From the NCBI GenBank assembly GCA_005787865.1, contig SXZN01000180.1, forward strand, positions 1 to 14,026: 14,026 nt of DNA, in the 5' to 3' direction. The first letter of the stretch is position 1. Each line of letters opens with the position of its first letter. Both the position numbers and the translations under genes were made by a program. The notes under the pieces are model-generated. The model searched no databases. It was not told the DNA's origin and was given only the letters and a program-made list of their open reading frames with translations. The DNA comes from Opitutaceae bacterium. Its GTDB lineage: Bacteria > Verrucomicrobiota > Verrucomicrobiia > Opitutales > Opitutaceae. Positions 1 to 7,223 of this stretch are shown here, piece after piece.

Positions 1-93
1 GTTGCAGCTAGTTTCCTTTCAACGCAACAACCCCGCTGGCAGCTGGACGTTTCGAGTGCCGATCTGGTGAGCTACCGAAAATACGCGGGGTAA
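1..93 (+). CDS. Possible C-terminal end of an unidentified gene, cut by the left edge
   Basis: Frame 1 is open from the first base for 30 codons and ends in TAA at 91-93. Its residues (for example QPRWQLDVSSADLV, then YRKYAG at the end) look like ordinary protein composition, but the stretch is too short to assign to a family. If real, the gene runs rightward and converges on the leftward operon that ends at 176. A short inverted repeat, GGTAA-CGGGA-TTACC (89-103), overlaps the stop codon but has no T-tract after it. A 30-codon open stretch can occur by chance, so this is tentative. Confidence 0.3.
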   Translation, partial: VAASFLSTQQPRWQLDVSSADLVSYRKYAG

Positions 94-175
94 CGGGATT
101 ACCGGAGTATTAGACTAAGGTGACGCGGGAGAGTTTTTGGGAATTTCTTAGCGAGGTGGCTGTGTAAAATAAAAA

Positions 176-652
176 TTATAGGCAAACGCTACGAATAAAG
201 GCGGCTTGTTCACGCGCAACCGGTCCGCCCATCACGGCCGCAACGACGCCCCCAAAAAGCGGCGCAATTAAACCAGGATTCATGGCGCCAATCCAGATAG
301 AGCCATCACTTTTTTCGTACACGGTAATCGTGCATGGCATCAACACCGAGACGCGGCGCGCAGTGTCGTCATTCATGATGCGCGCCGCATGCTTCGCTTG
401 GCAGATATTAATCAGCCGCACTGGGCGCACGATGCCCCCGCCATTTTTTTCGATCGATTTCTCTAATTCCACCAGCGATTGCACCACCCAGCCGCCGGCT
501 TTTACCGATTCAGTTAAGCAAGTAACAGTTTCTTCAAAAGCGTAAGCGCTCCGCCATTCGGGGAGCATGAGGCGCGGCACCGCCCAGCGCACCAGGTAGA
601 CCGCAGACACAAATAAAACTACGATAATAAATATTAGCAGAAATGAATTCAT
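176..652 (-). CDS. Membrane-anchored DUF302 family protein
   Basis: A 158-residue protein and the last gene of the leftward operon. Residues 3-24 form a hydrophobic N-terminal membrane segment (LLIFIIVVLFVSAVYLV). The rest matches the DUF302 fold: a C-x3-H pair (Cys84, His88, in NICQAKH), a second cysteine in MPC (Cys107), the strand ITVYEKSDGSIWIG, and a hydrophobic C-terminal region. DUF302 proteins have no firmly established biochemical role. They are common near sulfur-metabolism and thiol-stress genes, and the conserved Cys/His residues suggest ligand or heme/metal binding, which is inference. An in-frame start upstream at 748 would add 32 residues overlapping the rhodanese gene. I prefer ATG at 652 because the membrane segment follows it directly and it leaves a 16-bp gap to the upstream stop. 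No Shine-Dalgarno sequence is visible. Confidence 0.8.
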   Translation of the reverse strand: MNSFLLIFIIVVLFVSAVYLVRWAVPRLMLPEWRSAYAFEETVTCLTESVKAGGWVVQSLVELEKSIEKNGGGIVRPVRLINICQAKHAARIMNDDTARRVSVLMPCTITVYEKSDGSIWIGAMNPGLIAPLFGGVVAAVMGGPVAREQAAFIRSVCL

Positions 653-668
653 AGAGAGCAGAGGAAAA

Positions 669-1073
669 CTATTGTGCTGGGCGGGGTAAATTAATGGGCC
701 AGCGCGCTTGGCGCCAGGTCTGGAGCGGTCCGGTATTGATGGCATCATAGCCTTCCCGGCGCAACCGCGCCGCGGCTTGGCCAGAGCGGCTACCAGAATG
801 ACAGTACAGAAGAATTTTTTTAGTCCGGTGTTTGGTTAGAAAATTCTGCCACTGCTCCCGGGCACCTGCTAGGTCGCTGAGTGGAAGCAAAGCCGCTTGG
901 TGGGCCACGCCACTGGTCCACTCGCTCGGTTCACGCACATCCACCAAGACCGCGGCATTCGATTTTAATGCCTGCATGGCTGCAGCCATGGGCAAGCCAG
1001 GTCGCGCTAGCCAGAACGTGCGTATCAGAAAAAAAGCGGCGAAGCCCCCGCCGAGCAGTAGCCACGTGCTCAT
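669..1073 (-). CDS. Membrane-anchored single-domain rhodanese (sulfurtransferase)
   Basis: A 134-residue protein. Residues 3-20 form an N-terminal membrane anchor (TWLLLGGGFAAFFLI), followed by one rhodanese domain. The domain carries the DVREPSEW motif (residues 45-52) and the active-site loop CHSGSRSG (91-98), with catalytic Cys91 able to hold a persulfide. Rhodaneses move sulfane sulfur between thiols. The protein should face the periplasm or cytoplasm from a single anchor; orientation is not certain. The ATG at 1073 overlaps the pump's TGA in an ATGA junction, implying translational coupling. A GTG at 1088 would add five residues but is less convincing. In E. coli YgaP a rhodanese domain and a membrane domain share one chain. 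Here the rhodanese and a YgaP-like membrane protein are separate genes of the same operon. Confidence 0.9.
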   Translation of the reverse strand: MSTWLLLGGGFAAFFLIRTFWLARPGLPMAAAMQALKSNAAVLVDVREPSEWTSGVAHQAALLPLSDLAGAREQWQNFLTKHRTKKILLYCHSGSRSGQAAARLRREGYDAINTGPLQTWRQARWPINLPRPAQ

Positions 1074-4000
1074 GGCTGGATAACGCACGGGGCGTCGGTG
1101 GATGTCTGGCGGGGCGTGGTGGCCGCCCTAGCATGCGTCATGTAGTAGATCAAGGGCACGGCGAGAGGACTGATTACTAAGGAAGCGATGGCGCCAAAGA
1201 GCAAAGAAATCGCCAGGCCTTGAAAGATAGGATCGGCGAGAATAACGATGCCCCCGACAATCACCGCGAAGGCCGTCAACATCATGGGGCGAAAGCGGAC
1301 GGCCCCAGATTCAATGCAAGCCTCGCTCAAAGAGCGACCGGCGCTCAGGCGCAGTTCGATGAAGTCGACCAAGATGATGGAATTGCGAACCACAATCCCC
1401 GCGCCAGCCATGAAGCCTATCATGGAGGTGGCCGTAAAAAATGCTCCGAGCGCGGCGTGGGCGGGTAAAATTCCCACGAGTGAAAATGGGATGACTGTCA
1501 TTACGATAAGCGGGGTCGAGTAATTTTTAAACCAGCCGACCATTAGCATATAAATTAAAATGCAGACGGCGCCGAAGGCTAGGCCGAGGTCACGAAAAAC
1601 TTCGAGCGTAACTTGCCATTCCCCATCCCATTTGATCGCGGGCTCATGATCATCAAAAGGCATCGTAGCGTTATAGATTTTTACTGAGGAGGTTGTCCCC
1701 CCAAAGTCGCGCCCATCTAATTTAGCTAAGGCGCGATTCATCGCGAGAATGGCATAAACTGGGCTCTCAACGACACCGGCCACATCAGCGGTCACGTAGG
1801 TGACATTCTGAAGATTTTTATGATAGATATTTCTTTCCCCCTGGGTTGGGACTAAAGTAACCAACTCGCGCAACGGGACGAGGGGAGCTTGCGGGTTCAT
1901 CTCAGAGCGCACAAATAAAGCCAAAAGGTCATCCGGTCGTGCCCGCGAAGTGCGGGGTAGCTCTAATACAATGCTAACAGCTTTCCGCGCTTGCGGCGTG
2001 TGCAGCAATGTAACTGGGTAGCCTTGGACGGCCATTTGCACGGTACGCGTAATCGCTGCTTCCGTTATACCCAAGAGGGCCGCTTTTTCCGTATCGATGC
2101 GCAGCACCGTTTTTGGCTGCAGTTCTTCGAGGTACCAATCGATGTCCACGACCCCGGGACTTGCGCGATAGATCGCGCGAACTTGAGTCGCGAGCTTAAG
2201 GCGATCAGCCTCCGTCGGTCCGTAAATTTCCGCCACAATCGTTTGCAGGACTGGCGGCCCCGGCGGAACTTCCGCGACCGCGACGGCCGCACCATATTTT
2301 TCAGCAATGGCCGTGAGACGGGGGCGGATTCGTTTAGCGATATCGTGGCTTTGCGCCTGACGTTCGTGTTTGGGGAGTAAGTTTACTTGTAGGTCGGCGA
2401 CATTAGCTCCGCGCCGCATGAAGTAGTGGCGCACCAGTCCGTTGAAATTAAAAGGTGAAGCTGTGCCCGCGTAGACTTGGTAGTCACTTACTTCTGGCTC
2501 CGTGCGGATCGCAGCCGCCATTTCGCGGGCCACCCGCGTGGTCTGTTCAAGCGGGCTGCCTTCCGGCATATTCAAAATAATCTGAAATTCAGATTTATTA
2601 TCGAACGGCAGCATTTTGACTTTTACTGCGCCTAAACCCACTAACCCCATCGCCCCAACGGTGGCGCCAGCGACCACGCCAAGAAAAGTCCAACGCCAAG
2701 CGCGGTGCGCAATGAGCGGTCGCATCACCCGTTGGTATAGGCGCGCAAAAGCAGTATTCGGCATGGTTTCATCGGCGGCCTCTTCTTCGGTAAGCGGCGC
2801 ATCCACAAAAGCAGCGGCATCACCAACGGGGCGGGCATGGCCGCGAAGAATTTTAAGCGCGGCCCAAGGCGTAACGGCGAATGCGACGAGGAGCGAAAAA
2901 AGCATCGCCGCACTTGAACCAATAGGAATGGGACGCATGTAGGGCCCCATGAGCCCGCTGACAAAAGCCATCGGCAGTACGGCTGCAATCACCGCCCAAG
3001 TCGCCAGAATCGTGGGGTTACCCACTTCATCCACCGCTTCCACCGCGATCTGGAGGAGTCGTTTGCGCCGGCAACTCGGTAGGCCCATATGCCGCACAAT
3101 ATTTTCTACTACAACGATAGCGTCATCGACCAAAATACCGATCGAGAATATCAGCGCAAACAGCGTGATCCGATTGAGCGTGTAACCATAAAGATAAAAC
3201 ACGAGCAGCGTGAGTCCCAGTGTCACGGGGATTGCCAAGAGCACGACGAGTGATTCGCGCCAACCGAGAAACAACAAGATCAGGACCGCCACACCAAAAA
3301 TCGCGATGGCCATATGTAGGAGCAACTCGTTCGATTTTTCTGCTGCGGTTGCCCCGTAGTTGCGCGAAATGGCGACTTCAATATCAGCGGGGATGAGGGT
3401 GCCTTTAAGTGCCTCAATGCGTTGGAGAATATCGTGGACTACATCGACGGCATTTGCCCCGGGGCGCTTGGCGATACTCAGGGTTACAGCAGCCTCTTCA
3501 GGGGTGCTCGCGCCACGGCCAAAGAGAACGTAATCAATCGGCTCGGCTTGGGTATCAAGAATGGTGGCTACGTCACGCAGGTAAATGGGCCGTCCATGAA
3601 ATACCCCGAGCACAACATTCCCAACATCACGCGCATCACGAAAGAAAGTCCCTACCTGTAAAAGGGTCTCTTGATTAGCATAAGTCTGGGCGCCAACGTG
3701 AGTTTGGGCGTTCGCTTGTTGGAGAAGGGGAATAATTAAACTAGGGCTGAGATTGCGCGAAGCCAGTTTAGCGGGATCGAGTTGGACTTGGATGCTGCGG
3801 TGCTGACCGCCAATAACCGTGGTTTCGGCGACTTGAGAAATTTGTTTTACGACATCATCAATTTGCGTAGCTAGCCGATGGAGCGTGGCATGATCATGGC
3901 GAGCACTATGCAGAGTAAGCCCGAGAATGGGGACGTCATCAATTGTGCGCGACTTGACCAGTGGCGGCGTAACGCCGAGCGGCATAAAGGCTACATTGGT

Positions 4001-4390
4001 TTGTAGTTTCTGATTCAATCGGACGAGAGCATTTTCGAGATCAGTGCCCACTTTGAAACGGACCACCGTCATGTTCCCGCCGGGGCTGGCGGTGGAATAG
4101 AGGTATTCCACGTCAGCAATCTCCCAGAGCAGCTTTTCCATGGGGCGGGTTACGCGATTTTCAACTTCCGCGGCGGTGGCGCCGGGCATACCCACGAGCA
4201 CATCAATCATTGGCACTTTAATCTGCGGCTCCTCCTCTCGCGGGAGCATTAAAATAGAGAATGCGCCCAGTAAAAGTGACGCGGCGACGATGATGGGCGT
4301 CAGTTTGGAATCAATGAAGAGCGCTGCCATGCGGCCCGCGATGCCTCGCGGCTTCGGTGCAGTGAATGCAGCAGAAGAACGCTGGCTCAC
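1070..4390 (-). CDS. RND-family efflux pump, inner-membrane permease subunit (AcrB/MexB type)
   Basis: An 1106-residue proton-driven pump of the RND superfamily, slightly longer than AcrB (1049). TM1 lies near residues 30-50, then comes the motif PREEEPQIKVP and a periplasmic porter domain. TM2-6 span about 355-520, TM7 about 565-590, then the second porter domain, and TM8-12 about 930-1090. The TM4 proton-relay pair is present (Asp422, Asp423 in LVDDAIVVVENI). Arg1032 and Thr1039 match AcrB Arg971 and Thr978. The TM10 lysine of AcrB (Lys940) is replaced by Arg1002 in VVRNSIILVDF. The TM4 and TM10 sequences are not those of the heavy-metal (CusA) class. The start is GTG: GGAGG lies 7 nt upstream and the codon overlaps the adaptor's TGA in a GTGA junction. 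The exported substrate is unknown. It works with the adaptor and TolC-like channel encoded just upstream. Confidence 0.95.
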   Translation of the reverse strand: MSQRSSAAFTAPKPRGIAGRMAALFIDSKLTPIIVAASLLLGAFSILMLPREEEPQIKVPMIDVLVGMPGATAAEVENRVTRPMEKLLWEIADVEYLYSTASPGGNMTVVRFKVGTDLENALVRLNQKLQTNVAFMPLGVTPPLVKSRTIDDVPILGLTLHSARHDHATLHRLATQIDDVVKQISQVAETTVIGGQHRSIQVQLDPAKLASRNLSPSLIIPLLQQANAQTHVGAQTYANQETLLQVGTFFRDARDVGNVVLGVFHGRPIYLRDVATILDTQAEPIDYVLFGRGASTPEEAAVTLSIAKRPGANAVDVVHDILQRIEALKGTLIPADIEVAISRNYGATAAEKSNELLLHMAIAIFGVAVLILLFLGWRESLVVLLAIPVTLGLTLLVFYLYGYTLNRITLFALIFSIGILVDDAIVVVENIVRHMGLPSCRRKRLLQIAVEAVDEVGNPTILATWAVIAAVLPMAFVSGLMGPYMRPIPIGSSAAMLFSLLVAFAVTPWAALKILRGHARPVGDAAAFVDAPLTEEEAADETMPNTAFARLYQRVMRPLIAHRAWRWTFLGVVAGATVGAMGLVGLGAVKVKMLPFDNKSEFQIILNMPEGSPLEQTTRVAREMAAAIRTEPEVSDYQVYAGTASPFNFNGLVRHYFMRRGANVADLQVNLLPKHERQAQSHDIAKRIRPRLTAIAEKYGAAVAVAEVPPGPPVLQTIVAEIYGPTEADRLKLATQVRAIYRASPGVVDIDWYLEELQPKTVLRIDTEKAALLGITEAAITRTVQMAVQGYPVTLLHTPQARKAVSIVLELPRTSRARPDDLLALFVRSEMNPQAPLVPLRELVTLVPTQGERNIYHKNLQNVTYVTADVAGVVESPVYAILAMNRALAKLDGRDFGGTTSSVKIYNATMPFDDHEPAIKWDGEWQVTLEVFRDLGLAFGAVCILIYMLMVGWFKNYSTPLIVMTVIPFSLVGILPAHAALGAFFTATSMIGFMAGAGIVVRNSIILVDFIELRLSAGRSLSEACIESGAVRFRPMMLTAFAVIVGGIVILADPIFQGLAISLLFGAIASLVISPLAVPLIYYMTHARAATTPRQTSTDAPCVIQP

Positions 4391-5415
4391 GGTTGAACCT
4401 CCAAAGATTGACCCTCGCGCAAGCCCGTGGGCGGATTGAGCACAACGAATTCCCCTTCATCAAGCCCCGCTAAAATCTCTTGGCGAGCCCCGTGAACGGC
4501 GCCTGTTTTAACGAGGCGTAAGACCGCGCGATGGTCAGGATTCATGACAAAGATTCGCTCCATTTGCCCAAGGGCCGTAACGGCAGAACTGGGGACAAGC
4601 AGTCTGCGCACGGGAGCGCAGGGCAGTTGGACGCGAGCAAATTGGCCAGAGCGCACGGCGTATTGCGGCGGCACGGCAAATTTCGCTGTTACCGTATGCG
4701 CCTGTGAGTCAGCCGCTGACGACAACTCGGCCAGCGCCGCGGTAAAAGTTAAGTGGGCGGAAGTAATCGCCATATTAGCTGAGGCCCCCGGGGTTAATGT
4801 CCCGATGAGGGAGTCAGGAATCCCCGCTTCGATTTGAAAAGCGGTCGCCCCTTCGATCTCAATTAAAGGAACACCCGGTGCGGCGAAGTCGCCCACTTCG
4901 ACAAACTTGTGGGCAATCACGCCATCAAAAGGAGCGCGGATAATCGCGTAACTCAGCATGATTTCGGCTTCGCGGACCATGGCATCGGCGAGGGCAACGC
5001 GAGTGGTGAGACTATGGACGAGATCTGCCGTGCTGGCGTGCTGCGGCAGCAAGTCGCGTTCCCTCGTGAGATCATGGTTGGCCTGCTCGCGTTGCGCTTG
5101 GGCTTGGGCGAGGCGGGCAGAAATTTCACCGGCAGATATTTTTGCGAGGATATCGCCAGCCTGGACACGCTGCCCTAAGGCAAGAGGAAGGGCTTCGATA
5201 GATCCCATCAACTTAGCGGCGAGGGTGGCGCGGTGCAGCGGACGAACGAGACCCGCAACATCGGTTAATTCAGGGATTAACTCAAAGTGGGCTTGAGTGA
5301 TTTCCACCCGAACGGCCGGGAGCACCGCTGCGTTGGCCAGTGCAGTTTCGTGACGCGAGCAACCAGTAAAAAAAGTTAGAGCAGCCAAGGCAGTAGAGAG
5401 AAGAGATCGTTTCAT
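4387..5415 (-). CDS. RND efflux periplasmic adaptor (membrane-fusion protein), lipoprotein
   Basis: A 342-residue adaptor that links the inner-membrane pump to the outer-membrane channel. It opens with a lipoprotein signal (MKRSLLSTALAALTFFTGC) with the lipid-bearing cysteine at residue 19. Next come the first lipoyl half (AALAK-type strand and LGQRVQAGDILAKI), an alpha-helical hairpin rich in Ala/Gln/Arg (about 105-160), the second lipoyl half with the hallmark YAIIRAPFDGVI, then beta-barrel and membrane-proximal domains ending GLREGQSLEVQP. This is the usual HlyD/AcrA layout. The open frame extends upstream to 5526, but that would run 34 codons into the channel gene and bury the signal peptide, so I choose the ATG at 5415. 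It lies 10 bp after the channel's stop, across a run of nine Ts on the coding strand. Confidence 0.93.
   Translation of the reverse strand: MKRSLLSTALAALTFFTGCSRHETALANAAVLPAVRVEITQAHFELIPELTDVAGLVRPLHRATLAAKLMGSIEALPLALGQRVQAGDILAKISAGEISARLAQAQAQREQANHDLTRERDLLPQHASTADLVHSLTTRVALADAMVREAEIMLSYAIIRAPFDGVIAHKFVEVGDFAAPGVPLIEIEGATAFQIEAGIPDSLIGTLTPGASANMAITSAHLTFTAALAELSSAADSQAHTVTAKFAVPPQYAVRSGQFARVQLPCAPVRRLLVPSSAVTALGQMERIFVMNPDHRAVLRLVKTGAVHGARQEILAGLDEGEFVVLNPPTGLREGQSLEVQP
4398..4402 (-). promoter_or_regulatory. Shine-Dalgarno sequence of the RND pump gene
   Basis: The leftward strand reads GGAGG here, 7 nt before the GTG start at 4390 and inside the last codons of the adaptor gene. It supports the GTG as the real start. 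It is the only strong Shine-Dalgarno sequence I can find in front of any gene in the window, which suggests that pump synthesis is specifically boosted or coupled to the adaptor. Confidence 0.7.
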
Positions 5416-5425
5416 GAAAAAAAAA

Positions 5426-6748
5426 TTAAGGTTGAGCCAAGAGCGGTTGACCGAGAGCCCGCCGGTAATCGGCGAGGGCGATACGTTCATCGGCGACGGC
5501 AAAAGCATGACGCATACGCACTTCAATGAGGCGACCTTCCACGCTGATAAGATCAGCCGTAAACAACAGGCCTTGGCTAAAACGGGCGCGAGTTAGGGCG
5601 GCGCTTTCTTCGGCTTGGGCAACCGCTTGATTGGTTACCGCGAGGCGTTCGCGGGCATCGGTCAGGGCCAGGCGCGACTGTTCAACCTCGAGGCCGAGGC
5701 CGAGCGTGGCTTTGCGGAGGAGCTCTTTTACCTGGGCGAGCTCAGCGGAGCTTTGGCGAATTTTAGCTGAAGTCTGGCCGCCATCAAAAAGATTAAGGTC
5801 AAAGGTAACTCCGGCCAACCAGCTATCTCCCTGACGATCTAGTTTCCAGCCATGATCGTATTGGTAACTAGCAAAAGCGTTGACCGTGGGTTGGCGACTG
5901 CCGCGGGCAACGCGGGTCATCGCTTCCGCCGCCTGGAGGCGAGCTTGCAAACCAAGTAATTCAGGACGCTGCGAAAAATCTACAAGGTCGGGCGCGGCCA
6001 GCGCCATTAAAGCCGGATCATCCTCCGCTAATTCGACCGGGGTCGCAGGATTTTCCGCGCCGAGCACAAAATTAAAAGCGCGCTCCGCAAGTGCGGCGCC
6101 ATGGCGCGCCACCGCGAGCTGTTCGCGAGTTTGCGCGAGTTGGACTTCAATATTTAATAGATCAGCACGGAGCATTTGGCCGGCCGTAAAACGCAGATGG
6201 GCCACGGTTGAGGCGGCGGTGTAGGCTTTAACCCCAGACTCAAGTGCGCCAACGGCCGCCCGGGCTTTGCGGATATCGAGATAACTCTTAACAACGCTGG
6301 CGCCCAATTGATTGTGCGCAGCGTGAATGTCTTGGGTGGCGGCGCGGGCCCCCGCCCGCGCGGCGGCCAAGCCGGCCGTGGGGCGACCACCACTATAAAG
6401 ATTATATGCCAGCGTAGCAGTGGCGCTCAGGTTATCGATTTGTCCGGGATGATTAAAATCGAGGCCAAAGTTGAAAGCGCGTTGATTCAAGATGGAACCA
6501 AAAGCCGTCATGGGGCTGTTCGTTTGGGTGTAACGGCCCTGAAGCGAGAGCTGAGGCGACCAAGCCGATTGGGCTTGCGCGATTAAGGCATCAGCGGCGG
6601 CGGCGCGTTGCAGGGCAAGCCGAGCATCAGGATTATCCCGCAACGCGGCCGCGAGGGCTCGATCGATCGTCCATGTTTCGGCTGAAAGCGGGAGGGCGCA
6701 GAGACAACCAAGAAAAACGAGAGACCAGATACGGGCAAAGGGGATCAT
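5426..6748 (-). CDS. TolC-family outer-membrane efflux channel
   Basis: A 440-residue outer-membrane protein. The N-terminus is a Sec signal peptide (MIPFARIWSLVFLGCLCALPLSA), with cleavage likely after residue 23. Two outer-membrane-efflux repeats follow. The first begins WTIDRALAAALRDNPDARLAL and contains a YNLYSGGR barrel strand. The second contains the matching FDLNLFDGGQ strand near residues 320-330. Long Ala/Arg/Gln-rich helices of the periplasmic tunnel flank both strands. The duplicated SGG/DGG strand pattern is typical of TolC/NodT-type channels, and the length is normal. It probably provides the exit duct for the adaptor and pump encoded downstream. ATG at 6748 is preferred because it leaves 7 bp after the previous gene. 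A GTG at 6772 would overlap that gene by 17 bp. Confidence 0.92.
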   Translation of the reverse strand: MIPFARIWSLVFLGCLCALPLSAETWTIDRALAAALRDNPDARLALQRAAAADALIAQAQSAWSPQLSLQGRYTQTNSPMTAFGSILNQRAFNFGLDFNHPGQIDNLSATATLAYNLYSGGRPTAGLAAARAGARAATQDIHAAHNQLGASVVKSYLDIRKARAAVGALESGVKAYTAASTVAHLRFTAGQMLRADLLNIEVQLAQTREQLAVARHGAALAERAFNFVLGAENPATPVELAEDDPALMALAAPDLVDFSQRPELLGLQARLQAAEAMTRVARGSRQPTVNAFASYQYDHGWKLDRQGDSWLAGVTFDLNLFDGGQTSAKIRQSSAELAQVKELLRKATLGLGLEVEQSRLALTDARERLAVTNQAVAQAEESAALTRARFSQGLLFTADLISVEGRLIEVRMRHAFAVADERIALADYRRALGQPLLAQP

Positions 6749-6755
6749 AAAGGGG

Positions 6756-6944
6756 CTAGGAAGAGCGACCACTCATTGCAATGAAGAGGCCAAGACTAGC
6801 CCCGGAGAGCGCCCCGCGCCACCAAGTCGAAGTGAGGGGGCAAGTACCCGAAGTACATTGACCAAAATAACCTAAGGCCGCACCCAGGAGCCCACCGATT
6901 AGGAGGGGGGCGGCGAAGCGAATAATTACTGGGAGCGTTAGCAT
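6756..6944 (-). CDS. Small membrane protein, DUF6132-like, with CxxxxCPLTS motif
   Basis: A 62-residue protein with two hydrophobic segments (about 8-27 and 41-57) rich in Gly and Ala. Between them is the short loop FGQCTSGTCPLTS with Cys30 and Cys35. The C-x2-G-x-C-P-[LI]-T-S signature and the size match the DUF6132 family, whose function is unknown. Two conserved cysteines at a membrane surface could exchange thiols or bind a metal, which is inference. The gene starts 4 bp after the YgaP-like gene and ends 7 bp before the channel gene, so it is a genuine member of the operon. An in-frame start at 6986 would overlap the upstream gene by 38 bp and is less likely. Confidence 0.75.
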   Translation of the reverse strand: MLTLPVIIRFAAPLLIGGLLGAALGYFGQCTSGTCPLTSTWWRGALSGASLGLFIAMSGRSS

Positions 6945-6948
6945 AGAT

Positions 6949-7170
6949 TTAGGCGCGGCCACCCCAATGAATGATACCGGCTTCATCGATCCACCCCAGC
7001 CGGTGAAGAATCAGGCTCGGTAGGCAGAAACCGGTGAAGACCGATTGAATTAAGTTAAGTCCGACAAAAGCCGGGAGGAGTAAACCCCAAGGGCTAAACC
7101 AGTGCGTGAGCACCACGCCCACGAGAGTGACCGAACCAGCTAAGAGACGAATAAGTTGATCGATTGGCAT
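6949..7170 (-). CDS. YgaP-like (DUF2892) two-pass membrane protein
   Basis: A 73-residue protein and the first gene of the leftward operon. Two membrane segments (about 7-24 and 28-46) are followed by FTGFCLPSLILHRLG, the typical end of the YgaP-like transmembrane domain (family DUF2892), with one cysteine at the membrane edge. In E. coli YgaP this domain is fused to a rhodanese and takes part in sulfur transfer or thiocyanate release. Free-standing copies are frequent in operons controlled by persulfide-sensing ArsR-type regulators. Here the rhodanese is encoded separately six genes downstream. The ATG at 7170 lies about 16 nt from the predicted transcription start. Confidence 0.82.
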   Translation of the reverse strand: MPIDQLIRLLAGSVTLVGVVLTHWFSPWGLLLPAFVGLNLIQSVFTGFCLPSLILHRLGWIDEAGIIHWGGRA

Positions 7171-7182
7171 AAGTTTTAATTA

Positions 7183-7216
7183 AATTGCATGAGTATATAC
7201 GCATATAGTTGCAATT
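7183..7216. promoter_or_regulatory. Probable ArsR-family operator: A+T-rich inverted repeat between divergent genes
   Basis: Perfect outer arms AATTGCA (7183-7189) and TGCAATT (7210-7216) flank an inner near-palindrome ATATACGCATAT (7195-7206, 10 of 12 positions symmetric). The ATAT-N4-ATAT style is usual for ArsR/SmtB operators. A TATAGT at 7204-7209 could serve as the rightward -10 of the repressor gene, although its -35 region is poor. The position between repressor and operon fits control of both promoters by one site. Confidence 0.6.
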
Positions 7217-7223
7217 ATGTCAA
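7194..7223 (-). promoter_or_regulatory. Predicted leftward sigma-70-type promoter of the efflux operon
   Basis: On the leftward strand a perfect TTGACA (-35, 7223 to 7218) is followed, after an 18-bp spacer, by TATATA (-10, 7199 to 7194). This puts the transcription start near 7187, about 16 nt ahead of the first gene. The -35 box overlaps the most upstream possible start codon of the divergent repressor gene. The spacer is occupied by the inverted repeat at 7183-7216, so a bound repressor would block RNA polymerase. Confidence 0.55.

Noticed and set aside
4544..4837. Open frames opposite the pump, adaptor, channel and oxidoreductase genes
   Set aside because: They lie antisense to strongly supported genes and show composition typical of shadow frames, with no domain resemblance.
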